A stretch of DNA of 64,000 nt from Draconibacterium sediminis (lineage in GTDB: Bacteria; Bacteroidota; Bacteroidia; Bacteroidales; Prolixibacteraceae): NCBI RefSeq assembly GCF_000949475.1, contig NZ_JRHC01000002.1, positions 578,137-642,136 on the forward strand, in the 5' to 3' direction. Under the pieces are notes generated by a model, which did not search any database, was not told the DNA's origin, and saw nothing but the letters and a program-made list of their open reading frames with translations. This document shows, piece by piece, positions 39,615 to 49,226 of the stretch. A program made the position numbers and the translations under genes. The stretch's first letter is position 1. Every line of letters begins with the position of its first letter.

Positions 39615-42600
39615 TTATAAAGTTAACCTAAGTCCAAATGTCATCGTTTTTACCGGTGGATAATCCCTGTTATTGGCTCCGATAATTTCCGGATCAAATG
39701 ACTTTTTCCAGATATCCAAATTACTAATTGTGAATAAATTAGTTCCACTGAAATAAACAACACATTTGCTAAAACCAACTTTTTCAAGTAATGATTTTGG
39801 TATGGTATAAGAGATGTTGATGTTTTTCAACCTCAAATAAGATGCATCATAAGTCCAGAAATCTGATGTTTTGCCATTATTTGCAGTCCTGCCGTTTTGG
39901 GTTACAGGAGGAAGCTTAAAATCATCTGGATTCGTGATGTAGTCCTGTCCATTTCCGTCCTGACCAATGATTGCGCGATAATCATAATGCTGTGAAAGTG
40001 GTATTGATTCGTTGCTAAATGGAGCCGAAGCAGATCCTCCAACCACTACCACGTAATCGGCAGCTCCCTGCCACAACATTCTCACACCAAGACCTTTCCA
40101 CTGCGCTCCCATATCCAGACCAAACATGGTATTGGGCAACGATGCTGAATTATTTGTATTGGTACTTCCCTGAGCAATAACCTTTTGATCTCTCCAATCA
40201 ATCATATTATCACCATTCAGGTCTTTATAAATAATATCGCCCACTTTAATCGTTTGATTTTCTGCCTGATCCTGATCGATCGCATGGTTATCAATCTGTT
40301 CCTGATTCATAAAAAATCCATCGGAAACATACCCCCAGTAACGATTGTCCCACTGGCCTTCGTTAACATATCTTTCATTCCATAGTTTATTAAACTCAAG
40401 CGTTTCGGCATCCAAATCACCGGTTGTAGGCAAAACATCTTCATCCAGTTCAACATATTTACCTCTTGTCCATGCATACATCGGTGAGATGTCATAGGAG
40501 AAATCGCCAATTTTATTGCTATGGGTTAATGTTATCTCAAATCCACGGTTATCTCTTTTATTTAAGTTGGTTCTGGGCAAATTTGCACCAAAGGTACTTG
40601 GTACCTGCTCGGTTGGTTGCGCCAGAATATCTTCTCTTAGGCGGTAAAAGCCGTCAACTTCGAATCCGAATAAACCATCCCAGAAAGTTCCATCGATACC
40701 GATGTTACTCATCTTCATGGTTTCCCAGGTAATGTTTGGGTTTGCTAAACCTGCCGATGCAATTACAGGGGCAGGCGACGCACCAAATACGTAGTAATCG
40801 GTTGAAATAGTATATCCGGAGAGGTAATCGAACGACGACACTGCATCGTTACCCAGAATACCGTAAGAACCTCTGATTTTTAAATTATTCAGATTGCTGA
40901 AATTATCTTTCATAAAAGCTTCCTCAGAAATTCTCCATCCTGCACTTACACTTGGGAAATAACCCCAGCGTCCTTTAGGAGGATATTCACCGGAAGCATC
41001 GGCACGCATTGAAAATTCGACCATATACTTACCCTTGTAATCGTAATTAATACGACCGATTACTGAAGCACGGGCGCGTTCAGTTACACCAACATTACCG
41101 TTAGTTTGAAGATTCTCGGCATTATCTTTTCCTTCTTCGGAGGCATATATCAGGTAAGGTGCCTCAAATGATAATATATCTTTTCGTGATCCCTGCAAAC
41201 TGGTCCATTTGTAACTCCAGGTCTCGCCAACCACCATCGCTTTAAGAGTATGGTCGCCTATAATTTTATCGTACTGTAAACTTACTTGCGGTAACAATTC
41301 AGTTGAGCGGTTAGAATATACTTTCATGCTATTGGCATTCTGAGTTCCCCATTTCACCCATGGATCGCTTCCTTCTGATGCCGCAGTTGGATCATATTCC
41401 CAAACATCGTAAGGTTGTGAAACAGTTTTATTCCACTTTAGTGCCTCTTCATAATTCAATCGGGCTTTTGCTACTAATCCTGTAACAAAGGGAACGTTGT
41501 ATTTCAGTTCCAGTGCACCTTGTAATACTTTATCTCTGTTATCCTGAAATCCGGAAAACTCCTTAAACGTTTGATGATAAGGCGATCTTTGCAAAAATCC
41601 GGAACTGGCAGCACGTGTAGGATCTTCCTCATGATAATAAGGATAAACAGGTTTAGCAGTTTGAAGTGAGTTGTACATATCGTCCACCCCAAAATTCGCC
41701 TTATCGATTCTTGAACTTCGATAAGCAAAATCAACAGAAACGCTCAGGTTTTCTTTCACTTGCGCATCAATGTTCGAACGAATGTTATATCGGTTAAAAT
41801 TGTAATCACCTGAGGTGAAAACACTGGACTGATCGACATAACCTGCAGAAACAAAATATTTGATTTTATTGGTTCCGCCTGTTGCACTAAGGTTATGTTG
41901 CTGCTGGGGTGTCCAGTCGCGATACAAAGCCTCGTCCCAATCGTAACCATAGTAATCATTGTCGTCCATGGTATTGATCAGTCTTTTGGTATCAGAATCA
42001 TAATGAACATGGGCAGGACTGTAATCATCAGGATTTAAACCTGATTCATTCAACAACTCGGCCCACTTACGAGCTTCAACAAGATCGGGAAGAAATGTAG
42101 GAGCTGTAAAGGAAACGTTACCGTGATAGGTTATTTGCGAGGGTTTATCAGTTCCCCGTTTTGTTGTTACCAGGATAACTCCGTTTCCTGCCCGTGCGCC
42201 ATACACTGCAGCCGAAGCATCTTTTAATACGCTTATTGATTCGATATCGTTTGGATCAACCTGTCCGAGGCTGCCTTCAATACCATCAATTAAAACCAGT
42301 GGATTATTTCCATATCCCCTGATGTTTAATTTTGTTCCATCGGCTCCGGGCAGACCCGTAGTTTGCAAAGTATACAAACCTGCAACCTGACCTTGCAACA
42401 GTTCTGTTGAGTTGGCTGCCGGCCGTTGTAACATCTCCTCGGCTTTAACATTACCAACAGAACCGGTTAAGGTTGCTTTTTTCTGAACACCATAACCTAC
42501 TGCTACTACTTCCTCCAAACCTATGGCATCTACTTTCATCGTAACATCGATTGTTGTACGGCCATTGATCGTTTCATTTACGCTTTGCATGCCAACAAAT

Positions 42601-42833
42601 GAGAACAGCAACGTTCCGCCATCGGGGACCTGAAGTGAGTAAATTCCGTCGATGTCGGTTACGGTACCAGTTGTTGTACCTTGTAGAATAACTGCAACAC
42701 CGGGAAGCGATTCCCCGGTATCATCGGTTACTTTTCCGGTAATAGTTTGTTGTGCCCATGCAGATGAGGCCAGCAAAATGACCACAAATACCAAACACAA
42801 CTTTCTGATTAGAATCTGATTAGCTTGTTTCAT
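39615..42833 (-). CDS. SusC-3, TonB-dependent outer-membrane transporter
   Basis: A 1072-residue transporter: signal peptide ending SSAWAQ (residue 28), carboxypeptidase-like domain (TITGKVTDDTGESLPGVAVILQG, about 30-115), plug (GLEEVVAVGYGVQKKATLTGSV, LNIRGYGNNPLVLIDG, VLKDASAAVYGARAGNGVILVTTKRG) and a C-terminal barrel ending DYPPVKTMTFGLRLTL. Its N-terminal part differs from the shared segment of SusC-1 and SusC-2, so it was not part of that duplication. It is preceded by a 36-residue membrane peptide and by HTCS-2, its likely regulator. Confidence 0.96.
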   Translation of the reverse strand: MKQANQILIRKLCLVFVVILLASSAWAQQTITGKVTDDTGESLPGVAVILQGTTTGTVTDIDGIYSLQVPDGGTLLFSFVGMQSVNETINGRTTIDVTMKVDAIGLEEVVAVGYGVQKKATLTGSVGNVKAEEMLQRPAANSTELLQGQVAGLYTLQTTGLPGADGTKLNIRGYGNNPLVLIDGIEGSLGQVDPNDIESISVLKDASAAVYGARAGNGVILVTTKRGTDKPSQITYHGNVSFTAPTFLPDLVEARKWAELLNESGLNPDDYSPAHVHYDSDTKRLINTMDDNDYYGYDWDEALYRDWTPQQQHNLSATGGTNKIKYFVSAGYVDQSSVFTSGDYNFNRYNIRSNIDAQVKENLSVSVDFAYRSSRIDKANFGVDDMYNSLQTAKPVYPYYHEEDPTRAASSGFLQRSPYHQTFKEFSGFQDNRDKVLQGALELKYNVPFVTGLVAKARLNYEEALKWNKTVSQPYDVWEYDPTAASEGSDPWVKWGTQNANSMKVYSNRSTELLPQVSLQYDKIIGDHTLKAMVVGETWSYKWTSLQGSRKDILSFEAPYLIYASEEGKDNAENLQTNGNVGVTERARASVIGRINYDYKGKYMVEFSMRADASGEYPPKGRWGYFPSVSAGWRISEEAFMKDNFSNLNNLKIRGSYGILGNDAVSSFDYLSGYTISTDYYVFGASPAPVIASAGLANPNITWETMKMSNIGIDGTFWDGLFGFEVDGFYRLREDILAQPTEQVPSTFGANLPRTNLNKRDNRGFEITLTHSNKIGDFSYDISPMYAWTRGKYVELDEDVLPTTGDLDAETLEFNKLWNERYVNEGQWDNRYWGYVSDGFFMNQEQIDNHAIDQDQAENQTIKVGDIIYKDLNGDNMIDWRDQKVIAQGSTNTNNSASLPNTMFGLDMGAQWKGLGVRMLWQGAADYVVVVGGSASAPFSNESIPLSQHYDYRAIIGQDGNGQDYITNPDDFKLPPVTQNGRTANNGKTSDFWTYDASYLRLKNINISYTIPKSLLEKVGFSKCVVYFSGTNLFTISNLDIWKKSFDPEIIGANNRDYPPVKTMTFGLRLTL

Positions 42834-42853
42834 AAGAATTTAATTAGTTATTA

Positions 42854-42964
42854 TTAGAGAAACATAAATAGTAAAATCACGATTGCGATAAGTAGGAGGT
42901 AAAGGATGACATTAATAGCGCGAAAGGCGAACAGTCCTTTTGGAATGTTTTTTTTCTTGTCCAT
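42854..42964 (-). CDS. Small 36-residue membrane peptide upstream of susC-3
   Basis: ATG at 42964, stop at 42854, 20 bp before susC-3. The peptide begins MDKKKNIPKGLFAFRAINV and ends in a hydrophobic helix rich in I, L and V up to MFL. Basic residues at the N-terminus and one membrane span of about 20 residues are what a real small inner-membrane protein would show. It was found by reading the leader, not from a known family. It might alternatively be a leader peptide that affects translation of susC-3. Confidence 0.5.
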   Translation of the reverse strand: MDKKKNIPKGLFAFRAINVILYLLLIAIVILLFMFL

Positions 42965-43218
42965 AAGTTTCGGTTTAGTTTTACAAAAAACTACACTTCA
43001 AAACTCGAGAATTTGACGCTTTTAAAAGGACATACCTTGGGAAATGATGGGTGAAATTCCGTTCAATCCTAACTTATTTTACTTTTCACAAGAAGGGGAA
43101 TATTCGGTCAACAAAAATCGCAATAGCCTGATATTATGAATATTAAAACAACCAGACAATCATTTTGGCTCATACCATTATGCCATACATTTTTACTGAC
43201 CCTTTTAATAATTTGCGG
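42965..43218. other. Leader region between HTCS-2 and the small peptide
   Basis: About 250 bp with no gene. No perfect TAnnTTTG promoter and no copy of the 22-bp-spaced repeats from the other two susC leaders was found here. This suits control by a different regulator, HTCS-2. Two GAATATT words lie 40 bp apart (43098 and 43138), with no further support as an operator. Confidence 0.45.
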
Positions 43219-46200
43219 TTATAACTTTTGACGATACTCAGTAGGAGTACATTTAAATTGCTTTTGAAAGACGGTTCGAAAATGTTTTACGTCGTTAAAT
43301 CCAACATCGAATGCAATTTCGGTAATGGTCTTTTCTTTGTCGGCCATAAGCTGAGCGGCACGTTTTATTCTAAGTGATCGAATAAACTCAGCGGTTGAAT
43401 ATCCTGTTAAACTCTTCAGTCGGCGATAAAGCGATGAAGTGCTCATATTCATTCCTGAAGCGAGGGTATCGGAAGTAAAATTTGAATTCTGCAAATTGGC
43501 TTCAACGATAGAAATAGCCTTTTCAATCATTAGTTCTTCCGAAGCAGTTATCTCAACATCAGAAGGTTCCAGCCGAACAGATTTACTGTATTGTTGTTGT
43601 AATTTTTTCTGCCGCGAAAGAATATTCTTAACTTTTTCGATCAGTAAAATCGGATCGAAAGGTTTCGTAATAAAATCATCAGCTCCAAGCTGTGTTCCCA
43701 ACAATCGAAACTGCTCATCTCCTTTTGCGGTTAGAAAGATAAGCGGGATAGTCGCCATATTCACATCTTCACGCAATTTCTTGCAAAATTCGAAGCCATC
43801 CATCTCCGGCATCATTACGTCCGTAATTATCAGGTCGGGTTTCAAACGCTGTGCTTTTTCGTAACCTGCCTGCCCGTTTTCTGCCGATTCAAGGCAATAT
43901 ATAGGTGACAATATATTAACGAGGTAATCGCGCATCTCCGGATTATCTTCAACTACAAGTATACATTCACCCGATGCAACTGATTCTCCTGGTTTGTTTG
44001 GAAAGATATTTTTAAGCAGTGCATCGTTTAAACCTGGGCGCTTTTTATCGGTTTTAGGCTCAACAATTTCTTCCGGTTTTAAATGCCCCGTTCCTTTAGG
44101 AAGCGTAACAGTAAACTGCGTTAGTTTGAAAGATTCGCTAACCACCGATATATTCCCCTTATGTAATTCGGTAAAACGTTTTGCCAGCGCCAGACCAATC
44201 CCTGAACTACCATCCATTTTGCTGTCGGCTCCCCGGTAAAAGCGGTCAAAAATAAATTCAAGCTCGCTTTTGGGTATCCCGCGCCCATTATCAGATATTG
44301 TCAGCAACACCTCTTCCTCTTCTTCGTACAGGGCAACTTCAACTTTGCCATTTTCCTGTACGTGCTTAAAAGCGTTGGATAATAAATTATTGACAATGAT
44401 CTCAATTTTGTCCTTATCAACCCAAACATGTTTAGTTTTTATATCGAGCTTGGTTTTAAATATGATGTTATTTATCGCTGCCAGTTCCTGAAAAGGATGA
44501 CATAATTCGGCAACTAATTCTACCACATTCGTTTCTGATGTGTAAAGTTTGGCATTACCCGTTTCCAGTTTTCTGAAATCGAGCAGCTGATTGATCAACT
44601 TCATCAGGCGAACCGAATTATTATTGATGATCTTTATCTTATGCTCTGTTTCTTCTGTAAGTTGATACTCTTCTTTTTTACGCAACAATTCTTTTAATGG
44701 AGCAAGAATCAAGGTTAGAGGTGTGCGAAATTCGTGAGAAAGATTGGTAAAAAACCGCAGGCGCATTTCATTGATCTTTTGATCCTGCCGGTGCTTCAAC
44801 TTCTCCATTTCCAGGCTATTGGCCAAACGCACCTGTTTTACTGCATTCCACCTGATTACTGTAACAATACCAACCACAAGCATGATATAAAATAAAAGTG
44901 CATACCACGTTTGCCAGATCGGAGGAAGAATTTCGATCGTCAAACTTGTTGGTTCTTCATTCCAAACATTGTGACTATTGGCACTCATTACAAGTAACTT
45001 GTATTCTCCGGGCCTTAAACTGTTAAAATTCACAAACCTCCTTGTACCGATATATTGCCAGTCGTTGTCGTATTTTTCAAGTTTATACTTGTAAAGATTT
45101 CCGCCCTGAGAACGGTAATCAAGTGCTGAAAACTGTATTTCAAAATTATTGAACCGATACGGAATTGCAATTTTATCTTCGTGAATGATGGACTGATCCA
45201 TAATCACTTTTGATCCAAACTCCTGATTAATGGAAACAGGTTCATTCAGAATTTTGAGTTCGGTAAATACAGGTTTGTGTGCAGATGGAAGCGCCTCAAT
45301 TTTACCGGGATTAAAGTAAGTGAGACCATTGGAACCGCCAAAAAATATTTCGCCTTCGCCATTTCGAAAAACAGATGCTTCAGTAAAATTCTTGCCGCCC
45401 ACTCCATCACTTTCATTGTAATTTCGAATGGTAGTACCATCTCCCTGACCATCAATCCTTGAGATTCCCAAACTAGTACTAATCCAGATATTTCCTTCTG
45501 AATCTCCCGATATTCCCTTGATAAAATTACTGGCAAGGCCATCTTTTTCGGTGTATAATTTTAACGAGAAACGCGAATTATCAAGTTCTGACAACTTATT
45601 GAGGCCGTTAGGCGTACCTATCCACAAATTCCCGTTTATATCCTGATCGATGCAGGTGATGATGTTACCGGTAAGTTCACCGTCGATATTAAAATAGTCA
45701 TCTGCCAAAACAACTGTTGTATCCGAAGGATTATAAATATGTAACCCATTATAAGTTCCCACCCAGATCCTTCCGCGGTTATCTTCAAACAAATAACTTA
45801 TTCTGTCACTGTTCAAATCACCCGATTCCTTATCGTTTATATCTAAATATTTAACCAACTTATAATTGTTCGTCTTATCCAGAATATACAAGCCATTCAT
45901 TAAACTACCTAACCACAATTTATCCTGCGCATCGATAATTGAAACGATCTGACGCCATCTGTTTGGATAATTCGGATCAAGGTTTGGATTGATCATCTGT
46001 GGCACGTTATCCCTGAATTCAATAATGTAGGTTCCAATATTTGTCCCCACCCAAATTATACCGTCTTTATCTTCGTTTAAATATTTTATAATCAGGAATC
46101 TCGACTTATCAATTCCCTCAGGATAGGCTACGGGATAAAAGTTTTCCCGATCGGGCGACCATACCAAACCACTTCCGATTGTTCCCAGCCAAAGGTTTTT

Positions 46201-47316
46201 ATTTTTATCATCAAGCACCGTCATTATGCGTGTATTCCGAAGCCCTTTAAATCGTCGAGGATTAAATCCAACAGTTTTAAAGTCTAATTTAGGCGTAAGC
46301 ACACATATACCACCACCGTTTGTTCCCAGCCAAAGGTTATCATCTTTATCCTGGAAAATATTCAAAACAGCATCATAATCCTTGTTCAATGTTGCCCTGT
46401 TTTCAGGATAAATCTGGTAGCGTTGAAAGATCTCGCTTGCAGGATCGAAATAATAAAATCCGGTTCCCCAGGTTCCCAGCCACACCATTCCACTATTATC
46501 TAAAGATATCGATTCATAAGCATGAATGGTTTGACCTTTAAATGCATTCCCAATTTCATAGTGGGTTTGTTGGTAGGTATGCAAATCGAACCTGGTTAAG
46601 CCTGATTCTGCGATCCACAACACATTTCTTTTTTGGTCATATTCAACTTCATGGCACACCAACTGAATTCTCGGTTGTTCAGCCTGTATAACACTATCTT
46701 TTGTACTGATAAACCTGAAAAGGCCATTATTGCAACCTACCCAAATATCACCGTTCTGGGTTTCTACAATGGAATTTACTGCACCACGTAAGAATTGGAC
46801 TGATGTTTTTTTATGCTCATCATAAACAATCAAACCGTGGTTCCACGTTCCCATCCAGATACGACCGTTCTTATCTTCGTAAAACGATAAAACCCGGCTA
46901 TCGGGTAAAACCTCACTTTTATTCCTGTAATTTGATACGATATTCGAGAATTCTTCTTTATCCGGATCGTATTTACTTACACCGCCAGACTTGGTTCCAA
47001 TCCAAATATTTCCTTTTCTATCGACGAACAACGATTCGATGGATGGGTTAACCAAACTGTTGGAATCGCCCGGAACCTGGTTAAAAATCTTAAAATCATA
47101 GCCGTCGTATCGGTTTAATCCACCACGTGTTCCAATCCAGATGAATCCGTCGTTATCCTGAACTATCGAAGTTACTTCGTTATGTGACAGACCATTGTCT
47201 ACGGTGAAGAAATTTTTGAGTAATTGTTCGGGCTGAGCGTTAACAACAACTGACCAATAAATCAGCAAGAGGGTAAGCTGATATTTGATCAACTTTGTCA
47301 TTTCAGTTAATCTCAT
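43219..47316 (-). CDS. HTCS-2, hybrid two-component sensor/regulator
   Basis: A 1365-residue protein; an internal Met at residue 6 (47301) is an equally good start. After the signal peptide come two beta-propellers of W(I/L)GT...GL repeats (about 35-690), a Y_Y_Y domain (about 710-795), one membrane helix (about 803-823), HisKA (His861 in NLSHEFRTP), HATPase (NLLSNAFKH, SDNGRGIP, GSSGIGLALAKRF), a receiver with Asp1166 in IITDVMMPEMDG, and a C-terminal AraC HTH. It probably senses a product of the sulfated glycan and switches on susC-3/susD-3 and the genes around. A 123-bp gap separates it from the upstream sulfatase gene. Confidence 0.97.
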   Translation of the reverse strand: MRLTEMTKLIKYQLTLLLIYWSVVVNAQPEQLLKNFFTVDNGLSHNEVTSIVQDNDGFIWIGTRGGLNRYDGYDFKIFNQVPGDSNSLVNPSIESLFVDRKGNIWIGTKSGGVSKYDPDKEEFSNIVSNYRNKSEVLPDSRVLSFYEDKNGRIWMGTWNHGLIVYDEHKKTSVQFLRGAVNSIVETQNGDIWVGCNNGLFRFISTKDSVIQAEQPRIQLVCHEVEYDQKRNVLWIAESGLTRFDLHTYQQTHYEIGNAFKGQTIHAYESISLDNSGMVWLGTWGTGFYYFDPASEIFQRYQIYPENRATLNKDYDAVLNIFQDKDDNLWLGTNGGGICVLTPKLDFKTVGFNPRRFKGLRNTRIMTVLDDKNKNLWLGTIGSGLVWSPDRENFYPVAYPEGIDKSRFLIIKYLNEDKDGIIWVGTNIGTYIIEFRDNVPQMINPNLDPNYPNRWRQIVSIIDAQDKLWLGSLMNGLYILDKTNNYKLVKYLDINDKESGDLNSDRISYLFEDNRGRIWVGTYNGLHIYNPSDTTVVLADDYFNIDGELTGNIITCIDQDINGNLWIGTPNGLNKLSELDNSRFSLKLYTEKDGLASNFIKGISGDSEGNIWISTSLGISRIDGQGDGTTIRNYNESDGVGGKNFTEASVFRNGEGEIFFGGSNGLTYFNPGKIEALPSAHKPVFTELKILNEPVSINQEFGSKVIMDQSIIHEDKIAIPYRFNNFEIQFSALDYRSQGGNLYKYKLEKYDNDWQYIGTRRFVNFNSLRPGEYKLLVMSANSHNVWNEEPTSLTIEILPPIWQTWYALLFYIMLVVGIVTVIRWNAVKQVRLANSLEMEKLKHRQDQKINEMRLRFFTNLSHEFRTPLTLILAPLKELLRKKEEYQLTEETEHKIKIINNNSVRLMKLINQLLDFRKLETGNAKLYTSETNVVELVAELCHPFQELAAINNIIFKTKLDIKTKHVWVDKDKIEIIVNNLLSNAFKHVQENGKVEVALYEEEEEVLLTISDNGRGIPKSELEFIFDRFYRGADSKMDGSSGIGLALAKRFTELHKGNISVVSESFKLTQFTVTLPKGTGHLKPEEIVEPKTDKKRPGLNDALLKNIFPNKPGESVASGECILVVEDNPEMRDYLVNILSPIYCLESAENGQAGYEKAQRLKPDLIITDVMMPEMDGFEFCKKLREDVNMATIPLIFLTAKGDEQFRLLGTQLGADDFITKPFDPILLIEKVKNILSRQKKLQQQYSKSVRLEPSDVEITASEELMIEKAISIVEANLQNSNFTSDTLASGMNMSTSSLYRRLKSLTGYSTAEFIRSLRIKRAAQLMADKEKTITEIAFDVGFNDVKHFRTVFQKQFKCTPTEYRQKL

Positions 47317-47439
47317 TCTTTTGTTCTATCCGTTTTAGTGCAAGAAATTTATCGTCCACCTGCAGGACTTAAAATTCAGGCCATGACAAGATAATAATTC
47401 TATTGAATATGCCTGCTTCCAACAATGGTGTATATGTTC

Positions 47440-48825
47440 CTATTCAGGCTGAAGCAACTGATATTGATTGTCATAAAGTTCTAACTGACGCTTTTTCCAA
47501 ACCGCTCCTTCCAAAAATACAGGGTGCGGGAGCGACACATCCCAATCGCCAAGTTGCTTTAACAATGAAGTGGTTACATCGAGATGATCGAGTGCAACAT
47601 TATTTTGTTCGGATATATCTTTCGACAGATCAAAAAGCAGGGGCAGACGGTCGGGTAAACGCACCAGCTTCCAGTTTCCCTGCCTGATGGCTGCACTTAT
47701 TGTAAACCGCCAGTTGAATGATTCGTGAGGCTCACCACTTGCTTTATCCTTTAAATACGGAACCAGATTCACGCCGTCGAATTTTACCTCAGCGGTTTTA
47801 ACACCTCCCGCCATTTCGAAAAAGGTAGCCGCCAGGTCCAGGGAAATAACCGGATTTTCATAGGTCTCTCCCGCCGGCAGATTACCGGGCCAGCTCATTA
47901 TAAAAGGAACATGTATTCCGCCTTCAAGCAAAATGCCTTTTTGCCCGTTAAAAGGTGCATTTATCGATCCGTTCGAATCACACGGACCACCGTTATCGCT
48001 TAGAAAAACGACCAGGGTATTTTCAGCGACTCCATTTTCTTCGAGTGCCTGCATTATCCTGCCAACATTAACATCGAGCCGGTGAACCATGGCGCAATAG
48101 CTGCGTCGTTTTTCATCCTTAATGTGTTGGAATAACTTAAGATCTTCGGCTGTTGCCTGCATGGGAGCATGTGGTGCGTTAAATGAGGCAAACAGGAAAA
48201 ATGGCTCATTTTTGTGGCGCGCAATAAAATCAACGCACTCATCGCCCTTATCATCGGTAATATACGTAAGTTCCTGAGGTGTTTTATAGTTACACTCAAT
48301 GGGTGCCTGATAACCTTTTCCGTCGGCTTTTGCTGTAAAATAGTCGTGGCCGCCACCGGTGTATCCCCAAAATTCGTCGAATCCGCGTTGTAGCGGGTGA
48401 AATTTTGGAAGCATCCCAAGGTGCCATTTGCCAACCAGCCCGGTAGTGTAACCAAGATCGTGCAAACGTTGGGAAATAAGCGTTTCGGTTAAAGGCAAAC
48501 CGTTGTACTCTTCGTCGAAACCCGGCTGCACGCCCGACAAGTTATTATCGTGGCCAAATGTCACCTGGTTTCTACCGGTGAGTAATCCCGCCCGCGACGG
48601 GCTGCAAACCGGCCCCGAAACATATCCATTGGTAAAATTGATTCCATTTTCAGCCAACTTGTCAATATGAGGAGTCGCAATCTGTTTACTTCCGTTTAAA
48701 CTCAAATCGGCATATCCCAGGTCATCTGCCAGTATAATAATAAAATTGGGTTGTTTCTGCTGTGCAAAGCTTGTAAAGGCTCCCAGCAAAAGGGTAATTA
48801 CAAGTAGTATTTGAATAAGTTTCAT
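47440..48825 (-). CDS. Sulfatase (Cys-type, S1), secreted
   Basis: A 461-residue protein with a cleavable signal peptide (ending SFAQ), not a lipoprotein, so probably periplasmic. Motifs: NFIIILADDLGYADLS, VCSPSRAGLLTG (formylglycine site Cys74), GKWHLGMLPKFHPLQRGFDEFWGYTGGGH, FNAPHAPMQATAEDL, FLSDNGGPCDSNGS and the tail LFDLSKDISEQNNVA. It is a paralogue of the lipoprotein sulfatase at 36376-37785. The different localisation could place the same activity at two stages of breakdown. It is the last gene before HTCS-2. Confidence 0.95.
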   Translation of the reverse strand: MKLIQILLVITLLLGAFTSFAQQKQPNFIIILADDLGYADLSLNGSKQIATPHIDKLAENGINFTNGYVSGPVCSPSRAGLLTGRNQVTFGHDNNLSGVQPGFDEEYNGLPLTETLISQRLHDLGYTTGLVGKWHLGMLPKFHPLQRGFDEFWGYTGGGHDYFTAKADGKGYQAPIECNYKTPQELTYITDDKGDECVDFIARHKNEPFFLFASFNAPHAPMQATAEDLKLFQHIKDEKRRSYCAMVHRLDVNVGRIMQALEENGVAENTLVVFLSDNGGPCDSNGSINAPFNGQKGILLEGGIHVPFIMSWPGNLPAGETYENPVISLDLAATFFEMAGGVKTAEVKFDGVNLVPYLKDKASGEPHESFNWRFTISAAIRQGNWKLVRLPDRLPLLFDLSKDISEQNNVALDHLDVTTSLLKQLGDWDVSLPHPVFLEGAVWKKRQLELYDNQYQLLQPE

Positions 48826-48835
48826 TTTTAAGTTC

Positions 48836-49018
48836 TTAGTTTTTAGCTTTATTAATACATCTCTTATCGGTCAATTTTTTCCATACTCCACCTGTCCAAC
48901 CAATTTTAAATAGGTGATCTCTTGTCATCGAACAGAAGGAGCAACCAAATTCTCCCTTAACATCTTCCGGGATAAAGATAGACGTAATACATCTTCTCAT
49001 GTATGTTATTTTATTCAA
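48836..49018 (-). CDS. Possible 60-residue Cys-containing hypothetical protein
   Basis: A short frame directly before the sulfatase gene (gap 10 bp). The peptide has no signal or membrane helix. It contains FGCSFCSM and GWTGGVWKKLTDKRC, a mix of Cys and Gly-Trp that does not look random, but I cannot name a family. A start at the inner Met (MRRC) is also possible. It may be a remnant of a longer gene. Confidence 0.28.
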   Translation of the reverse strand: MNKITYMRRCITSIFIPEDVKGEFGCSFCSMTRDHLFKIGWTGGVWKKLTDKRCINKAKN

Positions 49019-49026
49019 ATAAGGGG

Positions 49027-49124
49027 GGTGTATTAACTTTTATACACCTATAATTTTTAAGCTGTCAACAGTAACTCTCTCATTTTAAACAGAGAATTTT
49101 ATTCTTTCGCTTCAGAATAAAATT
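49027..49124. promoter_or_regulatory. Two hairpins in the gap after the PhoD-like gene
   Basis: The first (49095-49124) is a perfect 11-bp inverted repeat, AATTTTATTCT and AGAATAAAATT, around an 8-base loop. The second (49027-49048) is a perfect 7-bp stem, GGTGTAT and ATACACC. On the minus strand neither has a good T run, so they may be mRNA-stabilising or processing sites. On the plus strand the second is followed by five T, but no plus-strand gene exists to end there. The rest of the gap (49125-49226) shows nothing. Confidence 0.5.
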
Positions 49125-49226
49125 TAGTTTAGAAAATTGTGCTGAATTTATGCGTCAAAACCTACCAATACAACAAACCAACTATTTAAAGATAGCGTTC
49201 AGCTAAGGCTTTCAAATGCTAAACAT

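Noticed and set aside
43098..43144. GAATATT repeats 40 bp apart as an HTCS-2 operator
   Set aside because: Short AT-rich words in an AT-rich gap with no second example to support them.
49027..49058. Plus-strand intrinsic terminator (stem plus TTTTT)
   Set aside because: No plus-strand gene lies in front of it; kept only as a hairpin.
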